The notes: generated from the sequence alone by a model not told the origin. Numbered from the stretch's first letter, positions 33,325 through 42,659 are shown. The stretch: 64,000 nucleotides of DNA from Nocardia africana NBRC 100379 (GCF_001612635.1 NZ_BDAV01000017.1:62001-126000), one strand, 5' to 3'. Numbers and translations: made by a program.

Positions 33325-33344
33325 GGGACTTTCGACTCTTGGGC
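33325..33344 (+). promoter_or_regulatory. DosR-like half-site upstream of the Rv0079-like gene
   Basis: GGGACTTT at 33325-33332 matches the first half and centre of the mycobacterial DosR box (GGGACTWWAGTCCC); the second half is poor. It lies 69-88 bp before the GTG at 33413. The same decamer GGGACTTTCG also occurs at 22566-22575 in the KSalpha promoter. Confidence 0.35.
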
Positions 33345-33412
33345 GCCACCGTCGGCGTCGGCACAGTTGTCGTGCGTCGAAACGGGCCGGGTGAGCGAAA
33401 GAGGGCGATCGC

Positions 33413-34177
33413 GTGTTGCGGGAATCTCAGGCATGGTCGTCGGCAGCGTTCCCGGACATCGTCATCTTCACCCGCGGGCCGGTACCCGCACTCGAGGCCG
33501 AGCGCGTGGCCGGGGCGGTAGGCCGGCTGCTGGCGCGCCACACCGTCGCCGGCGACGCCCGGGTACGGGTGACCGCCACTCCGGGCGAGACCGAAACCCT
33601 GCTGGTCCAAGTGAATCTCGCGCTCCCCGATCGCCCGGTCCGGATGCAGGTGCGCACCCGCGGGCCCCACGAGGTGCTGTCGGTGGTGGTCCGGCTGGAA
33701 CGCCAACTCACCGGCACAACCGTCCGGGACTGGCCGGATCCCGAACGACCGGCACTGGCCGACCCCGGCGTCGGGAAGATCGTGCGCCGCAAGGCGTTCC
33801 GGCTCGACACCCTGCGCCCGAAATCGGCCGCGGCGATGATGGACGCACTCGATTTCGACGTGCACCTGTTCGTCGACGCCGAAACCGGTGAGGATGCCGT
33901 CGTCTACCGGGCCGGTCCGTCGGGACTGCGGCTGGCGCGCCGGTCCCGGATGCATCCGCCGGCCGATACCGGCGGCCGGATCTTCACGGTGCACTCACGC
34001 CCGACCCCGATCCTCACCGAACCCGCGGCGGTGGAGCGGCTGTGCGCGCACGGCCTGCCGTTCCTGTTCCACATCGACGCCTTCACCGGGCGCGGACATC
34101 TGCTGTACCGCCGCTACGACGCGGACCTCACCCTCGTCACACCCTGTGGCGAGGTCGCATTCGACACGGAAAGGTAG
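33413..34177 (+). CDS. Rv0079-like ribosome-associated dormancy protein (HPF/S30AE-related)
   Basis: A 254-residue protein. The N-terminal half has the S30AE/sigma-54-modulation-like fold pattern (FPDIVIFTRGPVPALEAERV, then basic strands). The C-terminal half carries two copies of the C-terminal HPF domain: DALDFDVHLFVDAETGEDAV, then YRAGPSGLRLARRSR, and LPFLFHIDAFTGRGHLLYRRYD. This matches M. tuberculosis Rv0079, a DosR-regulated translation regulator that binds ribosomes. A role in stabilising ribosomes under hypoxia or stasis is inferred. GTG start. The desaturase gene follows after 9 bp, likely in the same operon. Confidence 0.88.
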   Translation: MLRESQAWSSAAFPDIVIFTRGPVPALEAERVAGAVGRLLARHTVAGDARVRVTATPGETETLLVQVNLALPDRPVRMQVRTRGPHEVLSVVVRLERQLTGTTVRDWPDPERPALADPGVGKIVRRKAFRLDTLRPKSAAAMMDALDFDVHLFVDAETGEDAVVYRAGPSGLRLARRSRMHPPADTGGRIFTVHSRPTPILTEPAAVERLCAHGLPFLFHIDAFTGRGHLLYRRYDADLTLVTPCGEVAFDTER

Positions 34178-34186
34178 ATCACCAGC

Positions 34187-35143
34187 GTGGCACGAGAGTT
34201 GACGCAACGGGAAATCCTCACCGAACTCGAACCGGTCGCCGCCACGGCGCTGGACCGGCATCTGTCGATGGTCAAGGAGTGGCATCCGCACGACTACGTC
34301 CCCTGGAACGCCGGACGCAACTTCGCGATGCTCGGCGGAACCGATTGGGAGCCCGGGCAATCCACGCTCAGCGACGTCGCGAAGGCGGCGCTGGTGACCA
34401 ATCTGCTCACCGAGGACAACCTGCCCTCCTATCACCGCGAGATCGCCGAGAACTTCTCCCAGGACGGCGCCTGGGGTACGTGGGTGGGCCGCTGGACCGC
34501 CGAGGAGAACCGCCACTCCGTCGTGCTGCGCGACTATCTCGTCGTCACCCGCGGCGTCGACCCGGTCGCGCTCGAGAACACCCGCATGACCCACATGACC
34601 AACGGCTTCACCCCGGGGGTCGCCCGGCTCCTCGACGGCGAGGCGGGTTTCCTGTATTCGGTTGCCTACGTGAGCTTTCAGGAGCTCGCCACCCGCGTCA
34701 GCCACCGCAACACCGCCACGGTGTGCGACGATCCGATCGCCGAGCGCATGCTGCAGCGCGTCGCGCTCGACGAGAACCTGCACATGATCTTCTACCGCAC
34801 CCTGTGCGCGGCCGCCTTGGATCTCGTTCCCGATCAGGCGATGACGGCCATCGACCTCATCGTCGAGAACTTCAGGATGCCCGGCGCCGGAATGCCCGAC
34901 TTCCGCCGCAACGGAGTGCTGATGGCCAAACATGGCGTCTACGATCTGCGCCAGCACTACGAGGAGGTTCTCGGACCGGTGATCCGGCAATGGAACCTCT
35001 TCGGCCGCAACGACTTCGGTCCACGCGGCGAACAGGCCAGGGACCGGCTGGGCGCCTTCCTGGAAAATATGGAACTGGTGCAGATCCCGCGCTTCGAGGA
35101 ACACCGCGACCGAGCCCTGGCCCGCGAGCGCGCCCGCGCCTGA
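34187..35143 (+). CDS. Acyl-ACP desaturase (DesA family)
   Basis: A 318-residue di-iron acyl-ACP desaturase of the mycobacterial DesA1/DesA2 type. Helical iron ligands are visible as LTEDNLPSYH (Glu76), EENRH (Glu107, His110), SFQELATRVSH (Glu166) and DENLH (Glu196, His199). It inserts a double bond into ACP-bound saturated chains, using O2 and reduced ferredoxin. In mycobacteria relatives serve unsaturated fatty acid or mycolate synthesis. GTG start, 9 bp behind the Rv0079-like gene. Linkage to a dormancy gene suggests expression on low oxygen, but that is inference. Confidence 0.93.
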   Translation: MARELTQREILTELEPVAATALDRHLSMVKEWHPHDYVPWNAGRNFAMLGGTDWEPGQSTLSDVAKAALVTNLLTEDNLPSYHREIAENFSQDGAWGTWVGRWTAEENRHSVVLRDYLVVTRGVDPVALENTRMTHMTNGFTPGVARLLDGEAGFLYSVAYVSFQELATRVSHRNTATVCDDPIAERMLQRVALDENLHMIFYRTLCAAALDLVPDQAMTAIDLIVENFRMPGAGMPDFRRNGVLMAKHGVYDLRQHYEEVLGPVIRQWNLFGRNDFGPRGEQARDRLGAFLENMELVQIPRFEEHRDRALARERARA

Positions 35144-35144
35144 G

Positions 35145-35822
35145 TCAGCGCGGACGGCGCGGTATGCGGGTGTGCGCGGTGAGCAGCAGATGGTCGAAGG
35201 CGGTGAGCGTCTGCGGCTGCGCTTCCGGCAGCGTGTCCAGTTCGGCGATCAGCTGGGCGGCCAGGTCGCGGAGTTTGGTGTTGGTCTCCTGAGAGCGCCA
35301 GGACAGGATCTTGAACGCCTGCTCGGCATTGACGCGATACATCCGCATCAGCACACCCTTGGCCTGTTCGATCACCGCGCGATGCTCGATCACGTCGGGC
35401 AGAGCCGCCGACAGGGTTTCGCGTTCGCTCTCGGCCAGGGTCTCGGTCAGGTCGATGTAGAAGCCGCCGGTGCCGACGACCGCTCCGGCGTTGTCGTAGA
35501 GGCGGTCGGCGACCACCATCACGTGGTGCACCTGGCCCGCGGTGTCGATGAACCGGTGCCGGCTGGAGAACGACTCCCCCATATCGACCGCGCGGGCGAT
35601 GCGTGCCGCCACATCGTCGCGGTCGTCGGGATGTTTGTGCGAGAGCAGCAACTCGGTGGTCGGCACCACGCTGCCGGGGGTGTATCCGTGCATCCGGTAC
35701 ACCTCTTCCGACCACTCCCAGCGCCGCGTCGCGAACCAGAACCGGAAGGATCCGACCCGCGGCGCCGTGCCCGGATCAGCCGGTGCCGTTTCTCCCGCCG
35801 GGCGATCGTGTTCGTTGTCCAT
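35145..35822 (-). CDS. PAS-ANTAR domain protein (RNA-binding antiterminator type)
   Basis: A 225-residue protein. A PAS_3-like sensor occupies about 25-120 (FRFWFATRRWEWSEEVYRMHGY, HPDDRDDV, FIDTAGQVHHVMVVADRLYD). An ANTAR domain follows at about 140-195 (IEHRAVIEQAKGVLMRMYRV, then QAFKILSWRSQETNTKLRDLA). ANTAR proteins bind paired RNA hairpins to prevent termination. This PAS-ANTAR layout is typical of Nocardia and Mycobacterium, with targets mostly unknown. A GTG at 35837 would add five residues. It converges with the desaturase gene, with one base between. Confidence 0.92.
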   Translation of the reverse strand: MDNEHDRPAGETAPADPGTAPRVGSFRFWFATRRWEWSEEVYRMHGYTPGSVVPTTELLLSHKHPDDRDDVAARIARAVDMGESFSSRHRFIDTAGQVHHVMVVADRLYDNAGAVVGTGGFYIDLTETLAESERETLSAALPDVIEHRAVIEQAKGVLMRMYRVNAEQAFKILSWRSQETNTKLRDLAAQLIAELDTLPEAQPQTLTAFDHLLLTAHTRIPRRPR

Positions 35823-35891
35823 GCCGTTGCGCCGCACACCACGATTATGGCCGGTCGAGATCGTCGGGGGGCGCAGTCCGGAGACGACGTT

Positions 35892-36326
35892 TCACATGAA
35901 CGGCCACAGGTCCGCGTCGCGGTGCGAGGTCCGCGCCAGCCGGGGGTCGTCGGTGGGCCGCAGCCAGCGCACCGGCACCCGGATCGGTTCGATCGAGGGC
36001 AGGCACGCTACGCGGCCGGTGCGGTCCACGAGTGATCCCACCAGGCGATATCCCTGTTTCGGGGCCAAGCCCAGAGCCGCGGCCTGATCGTCGGTGAGCG
36101 TGACCTCGGTGTGCGAACGTTCGATGAGTCGCAGTCCCTCGACCGACACCGGATCGGTGTCGTAGTCGACGCGGGAGACCGTGAGCCGGAACCGGGCACC
36201 CATCAGCAGGCTCGCCATCCACATCGAGGTACCGAGTCGCTCGCGATCGGGATAGCGGGCGACCGGCAATCGATGCGGGACCAGCACCACATAGGTATGC
36301 CCGATCTCCACGTCACGGGCGCGCAT
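35892..36326 (-). CDS. Conserved hypothetical protein
   Basis: A 144-residue protein of unrecognised family, starting MRARDVEIGHTYVVLVPHRL. It has alternating beta-type strands (RFRLTVSRVDYD, HTEVTLTD) and ends WPFM. No signal peptide, transmembrane helix or catalytic motif is evident. The frame extends upstream, but MRARD is the best start because the sequence becomes low-complexity before it. It is divergent from the coiled-coil protein gene at 36408. Confidence 0.7.
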   Translation of the reverse strand: MRARDVEIGHTYVVLVPHRLPVARYPDRERLGTSMWMASLLMGARFRLTVSRVDYDTDPVSVEGLRLIERSHTEVTLTDDQAAALGLAPKQGYRLVGSLVDRTGRVACLPSIEPIRVPVRWLRPTDDPRLARTSHRDADLWPFM

Positions 36327-36407
36327 GGCATCCAGAGTCGTCCTCGAGCCGTAGCCGCGCAACGTTGCGGGTACAAGGCCTCGCCGCTCAGGCATAGTGT
36401 GTGATGC

Positions 36408-36893
36408 ATGACCGAGTCTGCTGCCCGGCACGCAGGTGAGCGTGCCGCGCGGGCGGCCGAGCGGGCAGAGGAGCTGGCCGCGCGGCAGGCCGAGCTGAGC
36501 GCGGGACGGCCGATCACACGCGAGGACGTCGAGATGGCGGCCGAGCGCGCTCGACAGGCACTCGAGCGTGCCGAAAGCGCGCATCGGGCGGCCGCGGACC
36601 GGCACGAGGCCGCGGCACGCGCCCACGAACGCGCAGCCGCCGCCTACGACCAGGCCGCCGCTCATGTACCCGGCAAGGGTGCGGCGTCCGGCAAGCGCTC
36701 ACGGTCCGGCAGCGATTCGGCGTCGGGCAGCGCAGCGGCGTCCGGCGCAGCCTGGCCGTCCGCAGCCGACCGCGCCGACCGGTCCCGCCGCGATGCGGCC
36801 TTCCACCGCGCGGCAGCGGAACAGGATCGCGCCGCCGCCCGCGAACAGCGCATCGAGGCAGAGCGCGAATTCGGCGATGCCCCCACCGAATAG
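36408..36893 (+). CDS. Ala/Arg/Glu-rich coiled-coil hypothetical protein
   Basis: A 161-residue charged protein. Residues about 5-85 and 115-158 are heptad-like helices rich in Ala, Glu and Arg (ARHAGERAARAAERAEELAA, RARQALERAESAHRAAADRH). A Gly/Ser-rich linker (SGSDSASGSAAASG) separates them. Composition suggests a cytoplasmic coiled coil; similar short proteins occur in Nocardia and Mycobacterium genomes without known function. Biased composition makes shadow coding possible, but frame-specific helical periodicity and a plausible ATG favour a real gene. Confidence 0.7.
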   Translation: MTESAARHAGERAARAAERAEELAARQAELSAGRPITREDVEMAAERARQALERAESAHRAAADRHEAAARAHERAAAAYDQAAAHVPGKGAASGKRSRSGSDSASGSAAASGAAWPSAADRADRSRRDAAFHRAAAEQDRAAAREQRIEAEREFGDAPTE

Positions 36894-37068
36894 CGAGTCG
36901 ACGCGGCGTGGGTTACGTCACAGGGCGGTCCGGAAATAGCTCGCCGGGTGTCACGGTTGAACCCCCTGTCGGCGTCCGAACAGCCCCGGGCCGCACCCAT
37001 CAGTCGCTACGAGCGACCACTCGCCGAGAGGCGCTTGTGGGACGTCGACCTCATACGGACGCCGCCGG

Positions 37069-37089
37069 GAACGCCACCCGGCGGCGTTC
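37069..37089. terminator. Hairpin between coiled-coil gene and STAS gene
   Basis: Stem GAACGCC / GGCGTTC with a 7-base loop, just behind the STAS stop codon on the minus strand and also downstream of the plus-strand coiled-coil gene. No T-tract. Confidence 0.4.
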
Positions 37090-37099
37090 TGCTGCCGGC

Positions 37100-37486
37100 T
37101 CACCCGGCGGCGACGCCGGCGCTGGGCAGATCGTCGTACACCGAGACCATCCGATCCAGGCCGGTGACCTCGATGACACGTTTGGCCGCTCCGGAGGCGA
37201 CCACTCGCAACCGGCGGGGCGTCACCGTGGTCGCGGCCGCGTGCAGCACGCTCAGACCGGCCGAGCCCAGGAAACCCACCCCGGACAGATCGATCACCGG
37301 CGCGGCCTGATCGGCGTCCTCGAACGCCTCGCTCATCCGGTCCAGCACACTCTGCAACTGATCGGCCGTCATCGCGTCGACGTCGCCGTGCGCCGATATG
37401 ACGAGCGCGCCGCCGGTCCGGTCGACCTCGACGCTCAAGCCGCTGTCATCCACCAAGACACTCATCTCCTCGTCACCGCCGTACAT
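37100..37486 (-). CDS. STAS-domain anti-sigma factor antagonist
   Basis: A 128-residue STAS protein with the pattern GALVISAHGDVDAMTADQLQ, then the phosphorylatable-serine region APVIDLSGVGFLGSAGLSVL, where DLSGVGFLGSAGL matches SpoIIAA/RsbV. It would bind an anti-sigma kinase to release a stress sigma factor; no kinase or sigma partner is adjacent. Start uncertain: 37486 gives MYGGDEEMSVL, whereas 37465 (MSVL) has GAGGAG placed too close. It is divergent from the ABC1 kinase gene. Confidence 0.88.
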   Translation of the reverse strand: MYGGDEEMSVLVDDSGLSVEVDRTGGALVISAHGDVDAMTADQLQSVLDRMSEAFEDADQAAPVIDLSGVGFLGSAGLSVLHAAATTVTPRRLRVVASGAAKRVIEVTGLDRMVSVYDDLPSAGVAAG

Positions 37487-37710
37487 CACACTCGTATACA
37501 ACCCCCGCAGCGCGGGGCCAAACTTCTTTTTTTCCGCGCGCGTCCGCGGCTGTGTACTGTTCCGACGTCGGCGGTGCATTTTCGTGATATTCACGCGAGT
37601 GGATCCGGACGGCCGAACACTCGCGGGCGGACCGGTAGCTTGGCCTCGCCTCGCCCCCACACTCGGTCCGGCGCGGTGAGCGGCAGGTCCGAACCGATGG
37701 AGGTCTAGCA

Positions 37711-39090
37711 GTGAGCAACCGGGTTCCCCACGGCCGTATCTCGCGCGGCAGCAAGATGGGCCGGCTCGCCGCGGGGCAGGCGCTGCGCGGGGTGGGCACC
37801 CGCCTGTCGATGGTGGGCCGCACCGAGGAAGCGCGCCGGCGCTTGAGCGAACGCTCGGCGATGCAGGCCGCCCAGCAGCTGGTCACCGTGCTCGGCGGGA
37901 TGAAGGGCGCGGCGATGAAGCTCGGGCAGATGCTGTCGGTGCTCGACCTCGACCTGCTGCCGGAAGAACAACGCGAGATGTTCCGCACCAAACTCGCACA
38001 ACTACGCGACCAGGCTCCGGCGTTCCCGTTCTCCGCCATGTGCACGGTGATCGAGAACGACCTCGGCCCGATGGCACGGATCTTCGCCGACTTCGACGAC
38101 ACGCCGATCGCCGCCGCCTCCATCGGACAGGTCTACCGCGCCCGACTACGTGACGGACGCGCGGTCGCCGTCAAGGTCAAATATCCGGGCGTCGACCGCG
38201 CCGTCGAAGCCGATATGCGCAACCTCATGATGATCAGCCGCCTGTGGAAGGCGATCCTGCCCAGCGCCGCCGACGAAGAGGTGCTCGCCGAGATCGCCCG
38301 CAACATCGGCAGCGAACTGGACTACCCCCGCGAGGCCCGCACCCAGCACCACGTCGCGACCCGCTACCGTGGCCATCCCTACATCAGCGTGCCCGACAGC
38401 ATCGAATCCTGCTGCGGCCCCAACGTTCTGGTCACCGAACTGGTCGACGGCGAACCGTTCCAGCACCTCCAGACCCTCCCCGACGCCGACCGCACCCGCC
38501 TCGGTGAGCTGATCTACCGCTTCTACATCACCTCGCTGTTCACCGACCACGAGTTCTGTGGCGATCCGCATCCGGGCAATATCCTGCTCACCTCCGACGG
38601 GCGACTCGCCTTCGTCGACTTCGGGCTCTACACCGCGATGAGTCCCGCCGACGTCGAACTCGAACGCGAGATCATCCGGGCCGCAGGGGAATACCGCGCC
38701 GACGACATCTACCACTCCTGGGTCGCACAGGGCATCGTCGATCCCGACGCCGGAGTCACACCGGAGGAGTGCCTCGGCTACATCTGGGCCGCCACCGGCT
38801 GGCACCTGATCGACGAGGACATCACCGTCACACCCGAATTGGCCACCAGCGCAGTGGTTCTCGCCGTCGACCCCCGGGCGGCCGAATTCCGCGGCATGCG
38901 CCACCAGCGCCTCCCACCCGAGCACGTGTTCTCCCGCCGCGCCGACCTGTTCACCTACGCCGTCCTCGGACAACTGCACACCACCAACAACTGGCACCGC
39001 CTCGCCCGTGAATGGCTCTACCACGAACCGCCGGCCACCGACATCGGCGCCGACATCGCCCGGTGGCGGCTCACGGCACGATCGTCGTGA
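37711..39090 (+). CDS. ABC1/UbiB (AarF/ADCK) family kinase-like protein
   Basis: A 459-residue atypical kinase. The signature KxGQ motif appears as MKLGQMLSVLD, followed by the alanine-rich loop AAASIGQVYRA, VAVKVKYPG (lysine), the catalytic-loop equivalent GDPHPGNILL and FVDFGLY (metal). UbiB proteins support quinone-lipid metabolism or lipid handling in bacteria. GTG start with GGAGG upstream. The 3' end overlaps the convergent hypothetical gene by 20 bp. The actinobacterial role is unknown. Confidence 0.93.
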   Translation: MSNRVPHGRISRGSKMGRLAAGQALRGVGTRLSMVGRTEEARRRLSERSAMQAAQQLVTVLGGMKGAAMKLGQMLSVLDLDLLPEEQREMFRTKLAQLRDQAPAFPFSAMCTVIENDLGPMARIFADFDDTPIAAASIGQVYRARLRDGRAVAVKVKYPGVDRAVEADMRNLMMISRLWKAILPSAADEEVLAEIARNIGSELDYPREARTQHHVATRYRGHPYISVPDSIESCCGPNVLVTELVDGEPFQHLQTLPDADRTRLGELIYRFYITSLFTDHEFCGDPHPGNILLTSDGRLAFVDFGLYTAMSPADVELEREIIRAAGEYRADDIYHSWVAQGIVDPDAGVTPEECLGYIWAATGWHLIDEDITVTPELATSAVVLAVDPRAAEFRGMRHQRLPPEHVFSRRADLFTYAVLGQLHTTNNWHRLAREWLYHEPPATDIGADIARWRLTARSS

Positions 39091-39436
39091 TCGGCACCGC
39101 GCCGGGATAACCGCGGTCGCGGGCATACCAGCACAGGAAGCCGTCACTGTCGGCCGACAGATCGGTCACCCACCAGCGTTCCATGCCGTCACACAGATCC
39201 ATATAGGTGCAGCAGTCGCGCAATTCCGCGAACGAACCGCCCTGCCGCGCCGCGCACACGAGGGCGGCGACGATCCTTCTGGCCGGAGGATGGCCGTAGA
39301 CGACCCAGCCGTATCCGTCCTCGAGCGGCTGCAGCCGGACGCCGTAGAAGTGGCGGCCGAACAACCGTCCGACCGTGGAATCGATTGCGTAGCAGTGCAT
39401 ATCGCGCACAGGCACCTCCGAATTCGTCGTCGACAC
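39071..39436 (-). CDS. Conserved hypothetical protein
   Basis: A 121-residue aromatic-rich protein of unknown family (VGRLFGRHFYGVRLQPLEDG, YMDLCDGMERWWVTDLSADS). It has several cysteines and tryptophans and no signal peptide. GTG at 39436 or ATG at 39400 (MHCYAID) are both possible starts. It overlaps the ABC1 gene tail by 20 bp. High aromatic content and balanced codon use indicate that it is coding. Confidence 0.65.
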   Translation of the reverse strand: MSTTNSEVPVRDMHCYAIDSTVGRLFGRHFYGVRLQPLEDGYGWVVYGHPPARRIVAALVCAARQGGSFAELRDCCTYMDLCDGMERWWVTDLSADSDGFLCWYARDRGYPGAVPITTIVP

Positions 39437-39488
39437 CGACTACCGCCACGGCCGCCCGGTCGCGGTACCGGGCGATGAGAGCCGAGAT

Positions 39489-39522
39489 GCCCACCGGGTG
39501 GTGGTCGATCCACCCGGTGGGC
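39489..39522 (-). terminator. Strong hairpin downstream of the lipase gene
   Basis: Perfect 13-bp stem GCCCACCGGGTGG / CCACCCGGTGGGC with an 8-base loop, 14 bp behind the lipase stop on the minus strand. Confidence 0.8.
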
Positions 39523-39535
39523 AAGCATCACGGGG

Positions 39536-40753
39536 TCAGAGTTTGCCGCCGCCGCCCACCAGCCACGGGTTGAAGCTGCAGGTCAACGCCGGAGTCTGCA
39601 CCGGATCGAGAGCATGCAGAATGATCGACAACACCCGCGGCGAATACATCATCGTCAGGTGATCCGACACATCCTGCTCACACCCGTCCTGCAGGGTGAT
39701 GTTGTCGACCGTCGCCCCCGGGCCGGGCTTCAAGAACGTCAGATCGTAGGGGTTGGTGATCTCGTCGTAACGACTACCGACCACCGTGTAATCCACCCCC
39801 GGCATGGTGTCACCACCGGCGTTGAGCTGGTTGACGAAATCCGAACCGATCGTCTGCTGAATGCCCGCGTGACCGACGAAGATCTCCACCAGGCCCAGCA
39901 CGTCGATACCGAGATTGTTGATCATCCGCCCCAACGCGCCGATCCCGTCCAGCGAGGTGCCGTGGTTGGTGGCGCCGAAGGTCATCATGTGATGCACCTT
40001 CGCCGCACCACCGTCGAACTTCAGATACCAGCGCGACATCGCACCACCCTGCGAATGGCCGACCAGATTCACCTTCTGGGATCCGGTCGCCGCCAGCACC
40101 CGATCCACGAACTGCGCCAACTGCTTCGCCGAATCCTGGATGTATCCGGTGCCGTTGGTACCCGGCAGCACCGACCCCAGACCACCACCCTGGATCAGAT
40201 TCGACCTCCCGTAGTTGAACGTGAACACGCAATAGCCGGCGTCGTGGATGGGCTGGCTGATGTAGGAGAAGTTGTCGTAGGCGTTCTCCCACGTGCCGTG
40301 CACCAGCACCACCGGCTCCGGATGCGCCGCCGTGGGCTTGCAGTTCCAGTCGTTGGTTCCCGGCGGCGCGACATCCGGGTTCAACAGCCCGTACCCGAAC
40401 GCGGCCAAAAACGAACTCTGCGCCGGCCCGTAACCGACTGTGTCGCTGGATGTTCCACCCGAGGATCCCGAACTCGACCCGGACCCGCCGTAGCAGTCAC
40501 CGGACCCGTTGCCCGAGCCCGCACCACTGCCCGAGGTACACGCCGAACCGGTGCCCGAACTCCCCGAATCGGCGATCGCGTGTGCGGACGGATTCTTCAA
40601 CCCGTGCGTGATCATCTCCGCAAGCTGCTGCTCCTGCTGCTGATCACCGACCGGGTCGGCGCCGGCTCCGACGCCGGTGAGCCCCACGGTGAGCGCGGCG
40701 GCCGCCGCGACAATGGCCACACTCGTACAACTGCGGCGAAGACTTTTTTTCAT
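39536..40753 (-). CDS. Secreted lipase with Gly/Ser-rich linker
   Basis: A 405-residue exported triacylglycerol-lipase-like protein. A signal peptide (MKKSLRRSCTSVAIVAAAAA, cleavage near GAGADP) is followed by a helical QQQEQQ segment. A low-complexity Gly/Ser linker with cysteines at about 85-125 precedes the hydrolase: VVLVHGTWENAYDNF, VNLVGHSQGG (nucleophile Ser), FGATNHGT and VSDHLTMMY (His). It fits the EstA/lipase class 2 family. ATG at 40753 is chosen as the signal peptide start. The linker may act as a spacer or cell-wall segment. Confidence 0.9.
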   Translation of the reverse strand: MKKSLRRSCTSVAIVAAAAALTVGLTGVGAGADPVGDQQQEQQLAEMITHGLKNPSAHAIADSGSSGTGSACTSGSGAGSGNGSGDCYGGSGSSSGSSGGTSSDTVGYGPAQSSFLAAFGYGLLNPDVAPPGTNDWNCKPTAAHPEPVVLVHGTWENAYDNFSYISQPIHDAGYCVFTFNYGRSNLIQGGGLGSVLPGTNGTGYIQDSAKQLAQFVDRVLAATGSQKVNLVGHSQGGAMSRWYLKFDGGAAKVHHMMTFGATNHGTSLDGIGALGRMINNLGIDVLGLVEIFVGHAGIQQTIGSDFVNQLNAGGDTMPGVDYTVVGSRYDEITNPYDLTFLKPGPGATVDNITLQDGCEQDVSDHLTMMYSPRVLSIILHALDPVQTPALTCSFNPWLVGGGGKL

Positions 40754-41384
40754 GGTGTTCCTGACATCGTCGAATTCGCTGCCCGGAAAGTCGCCGATCG
40801 ACATTTCCGGAATTCGCGAGCAAACGCTACGGAGGCGATCGAGGGCGCGGCGTCCGTTGCGGTGATGTCTTCACGGGTTCACGAAACGATTCCGGGACGG
40901 CCATGACTCCACACAGTCGGTTCTTCCGGGGGACGGGATATCGCGTGCGGCGTATGCGGTGGCGTGCGGGGAATTCGGTGATCACGGGTGGAGGGTGCAT
41001 TGTTTCCTGCGTCGCCACACCGGTGATCCGGTACTGGAAGTGGGATTCGATCGCACTTCAGGTGGCCTGGATTGCCGCGCGCGGCGGTGGGCGACCAGCC
41101 CTGATGCGGCACGGCCACCGGCTCGACACAGACACTCCCTGGACGCCAGGACCCCGGGATGCGCAAAAAGTGAGCAGTGGGACAGTTATGCGCGTTCGAC
41201 ACTCTCGGATTTGCCCGAAGTCCATCTATTTCCGCAGTTCAGAGCAGTATCAGATACCAGCAGCACGGTTCGCGAATCCGAGTAGAAGGTGAGCGAGAAC
41301 TCGCATTACTCTTCGATTCCTGAACCGGCGGCAACATGCCGGCGGCCGGACACCACCCCCGCAGCCGTGACGAGGAGGTCACCC
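40754..41384. other. Divergent promoter region, no gene seen
   Basis: 631 bp between the lipase and PucR genes, more AT-rich in its right half. A 129-codon plus-strand frame at 40903-41292 has no similarity or ribosome binding site. ATGCGC is repeated 30 bp apart (41159 and 41189) around GGGACAGTT, possibly regulatory. Nothing else stands out. Confidence 0.5.
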
Positions 41385-42659
41385 GTGACGATCCGATCAG
41401 CGCCGGACATCCCGCTCGCGCACGCCTCGAGCACCCGGCTCATCACCGCCGACGACGCCGACCGCCTCGCCGATCTCCTGCTTTCGCATCTGCGCACGAA
41501 GGTCTCTCCTTTCACCGCACTGCCTCGTCCACTGCTCGACGGGGACGTGAAGGCCATGATCCGCGTGTGCCTGCGGTGGGCGAGCGAGCGCGGCAGCGCC
41601 GCCGCCACCGCCGATCCCGCGGCTTTCCTGCAGGTCGCGGCCGCTCGTTGGGCTCGCGCGGACCTGCCGATCGAGAAGGTGCTGCACGCGATGCACGCCG
41701 GGTTCGCACAAGCCCTGGAGGTTGTCCTCCCGCGCGCGGGCGCGCCGAGTTGCGCCCGCGTCATCGCGTGGACGACGGCCGCGGTGGAGTTGTCCGACCT
41801 GTGCACCGGCGCCATCAGCAGGGCGTACGTGCGCGAACTGAAGGCCGCCTCCGGCGACCATCACACCGCCGTCCACACGCTCACCTCGGCGCTGCTCGCA
41901 GGGCAGGCGAGCTCGAAAGTGGCACGGGAATGCGGCATTTCGATCGCCGACGAGTACTACGTGCTCGCCGTGCGGGTGGCCCCGCATCCGGACGAGAACC
42001 GGCCGGGTCTCGACCGGCACGTGGTCGCCGGCCGCAAACTGCGCCGCATCCAATCGGCGCTCACCCGCCAATTCCAGGACCGCGCGCTGGCGATACTGTC
42101 GGTGGACGGCGGAACGGTCCTGCTTCCCTCCGGCGTCTGCACCGAACCCGAACTGGCCCGCGCCGTCGAGGTGGTGGCCGACTACGCCGCCGCGCCGGTC
42201 ACCGCGGTCGCGACCCGATGCGCCACCGACGCCATTCCCGCGGCCGCGCGGCGAACCCACGAACTCCTCGACACCACCGAATCCATCGGAATCGGCCCCG
42301 GACTCCACAAATTCGACGACCTGGCGCTGCAATATCAATTGACCCGTCCCGGAATCGGGCGGCGAATATTGGAAAATCGAATCGCCCCGCTCGACGATCA
42401 CCCCGAACTGCTGCGGACGCTGCACGTGTTTTTCCATACCGATATGAACAGGCGTCGTACCGCACGGCAATTGAATATCCATCCGAACACCATCGATTAC
42501 CGGCTTCGTCGAATAGGGCAATTGACCGGTTTCGACCCTTCCCGCAGTCAAGGTCTGTGGTATTTGCGCTCCGCACTGGTCGCCCGCGCCGCGGGCACGC
42601 CGTTGACTGCCGCATCGGAGTTATCGGCTCAGGCGGAACAAACACGCCGTTCCGCCTGA
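41385..42659 (+). CDS. PucR/CdaR-type transcriptional regulator
   Basis: A 424-residue regulator with an N-terminal RsbRD-like helical region (DDADRLADLLLSHLR, MHAGFAQALEVVLPRAG), a central GGDEF-like domain of the CdaR type and a C-terminal PucR helix-turn-helix (HTDMNRRRTARQLNIHPNTI, then DYRLRRIGQLTG). An earlier GTG at 41289 is in frame, but GTG at 41385 has AGGAGG 7 bp upstream and is preferred. It is divergent from the secreted lipase, which could be its target. Confidence 0.9.
   Translation: MTIRSAPDIPLAHASSTRLITADDADRLADLLLSHLRTKVSPFTALPRPLLDGDVKAMIRVCLRWASERGSAAATADPAAFLQVAAARWARADLPIEKVLHAMHAGFAQALEVVLPRAGAPSCARVIAWTTAAVELSDLCTGAISRAYVRELKAASGDHHTAVHTLTSALLAGQASSKVARECGISIADEYYVLAVRVAPHPDENRPGLDRHVVAGRKLRRIQSALTRQFQDRALAILSVDGGTVLLPSGVCTEPELARAVEVVADYAAAPVTAVATRCATDAIPAAARRTHELLDTTESIGIGPGLHKFDDLALQYQLTRPGIGRRILENRIAPLDDHPELLRTLHVFFHTDMNRRRTARQLNIHPNTIDYRLRRIGQLTGFDPSRSQGLWYLRSALVARAAGTPLTAASELSAQAEQTRRSA

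Noticed and set aside
40903..41292. 129-codon ORF between lipase and PucR genes
   Set aside because: No ribosome binding site, no family resemblance and codon use unlike neighbours.
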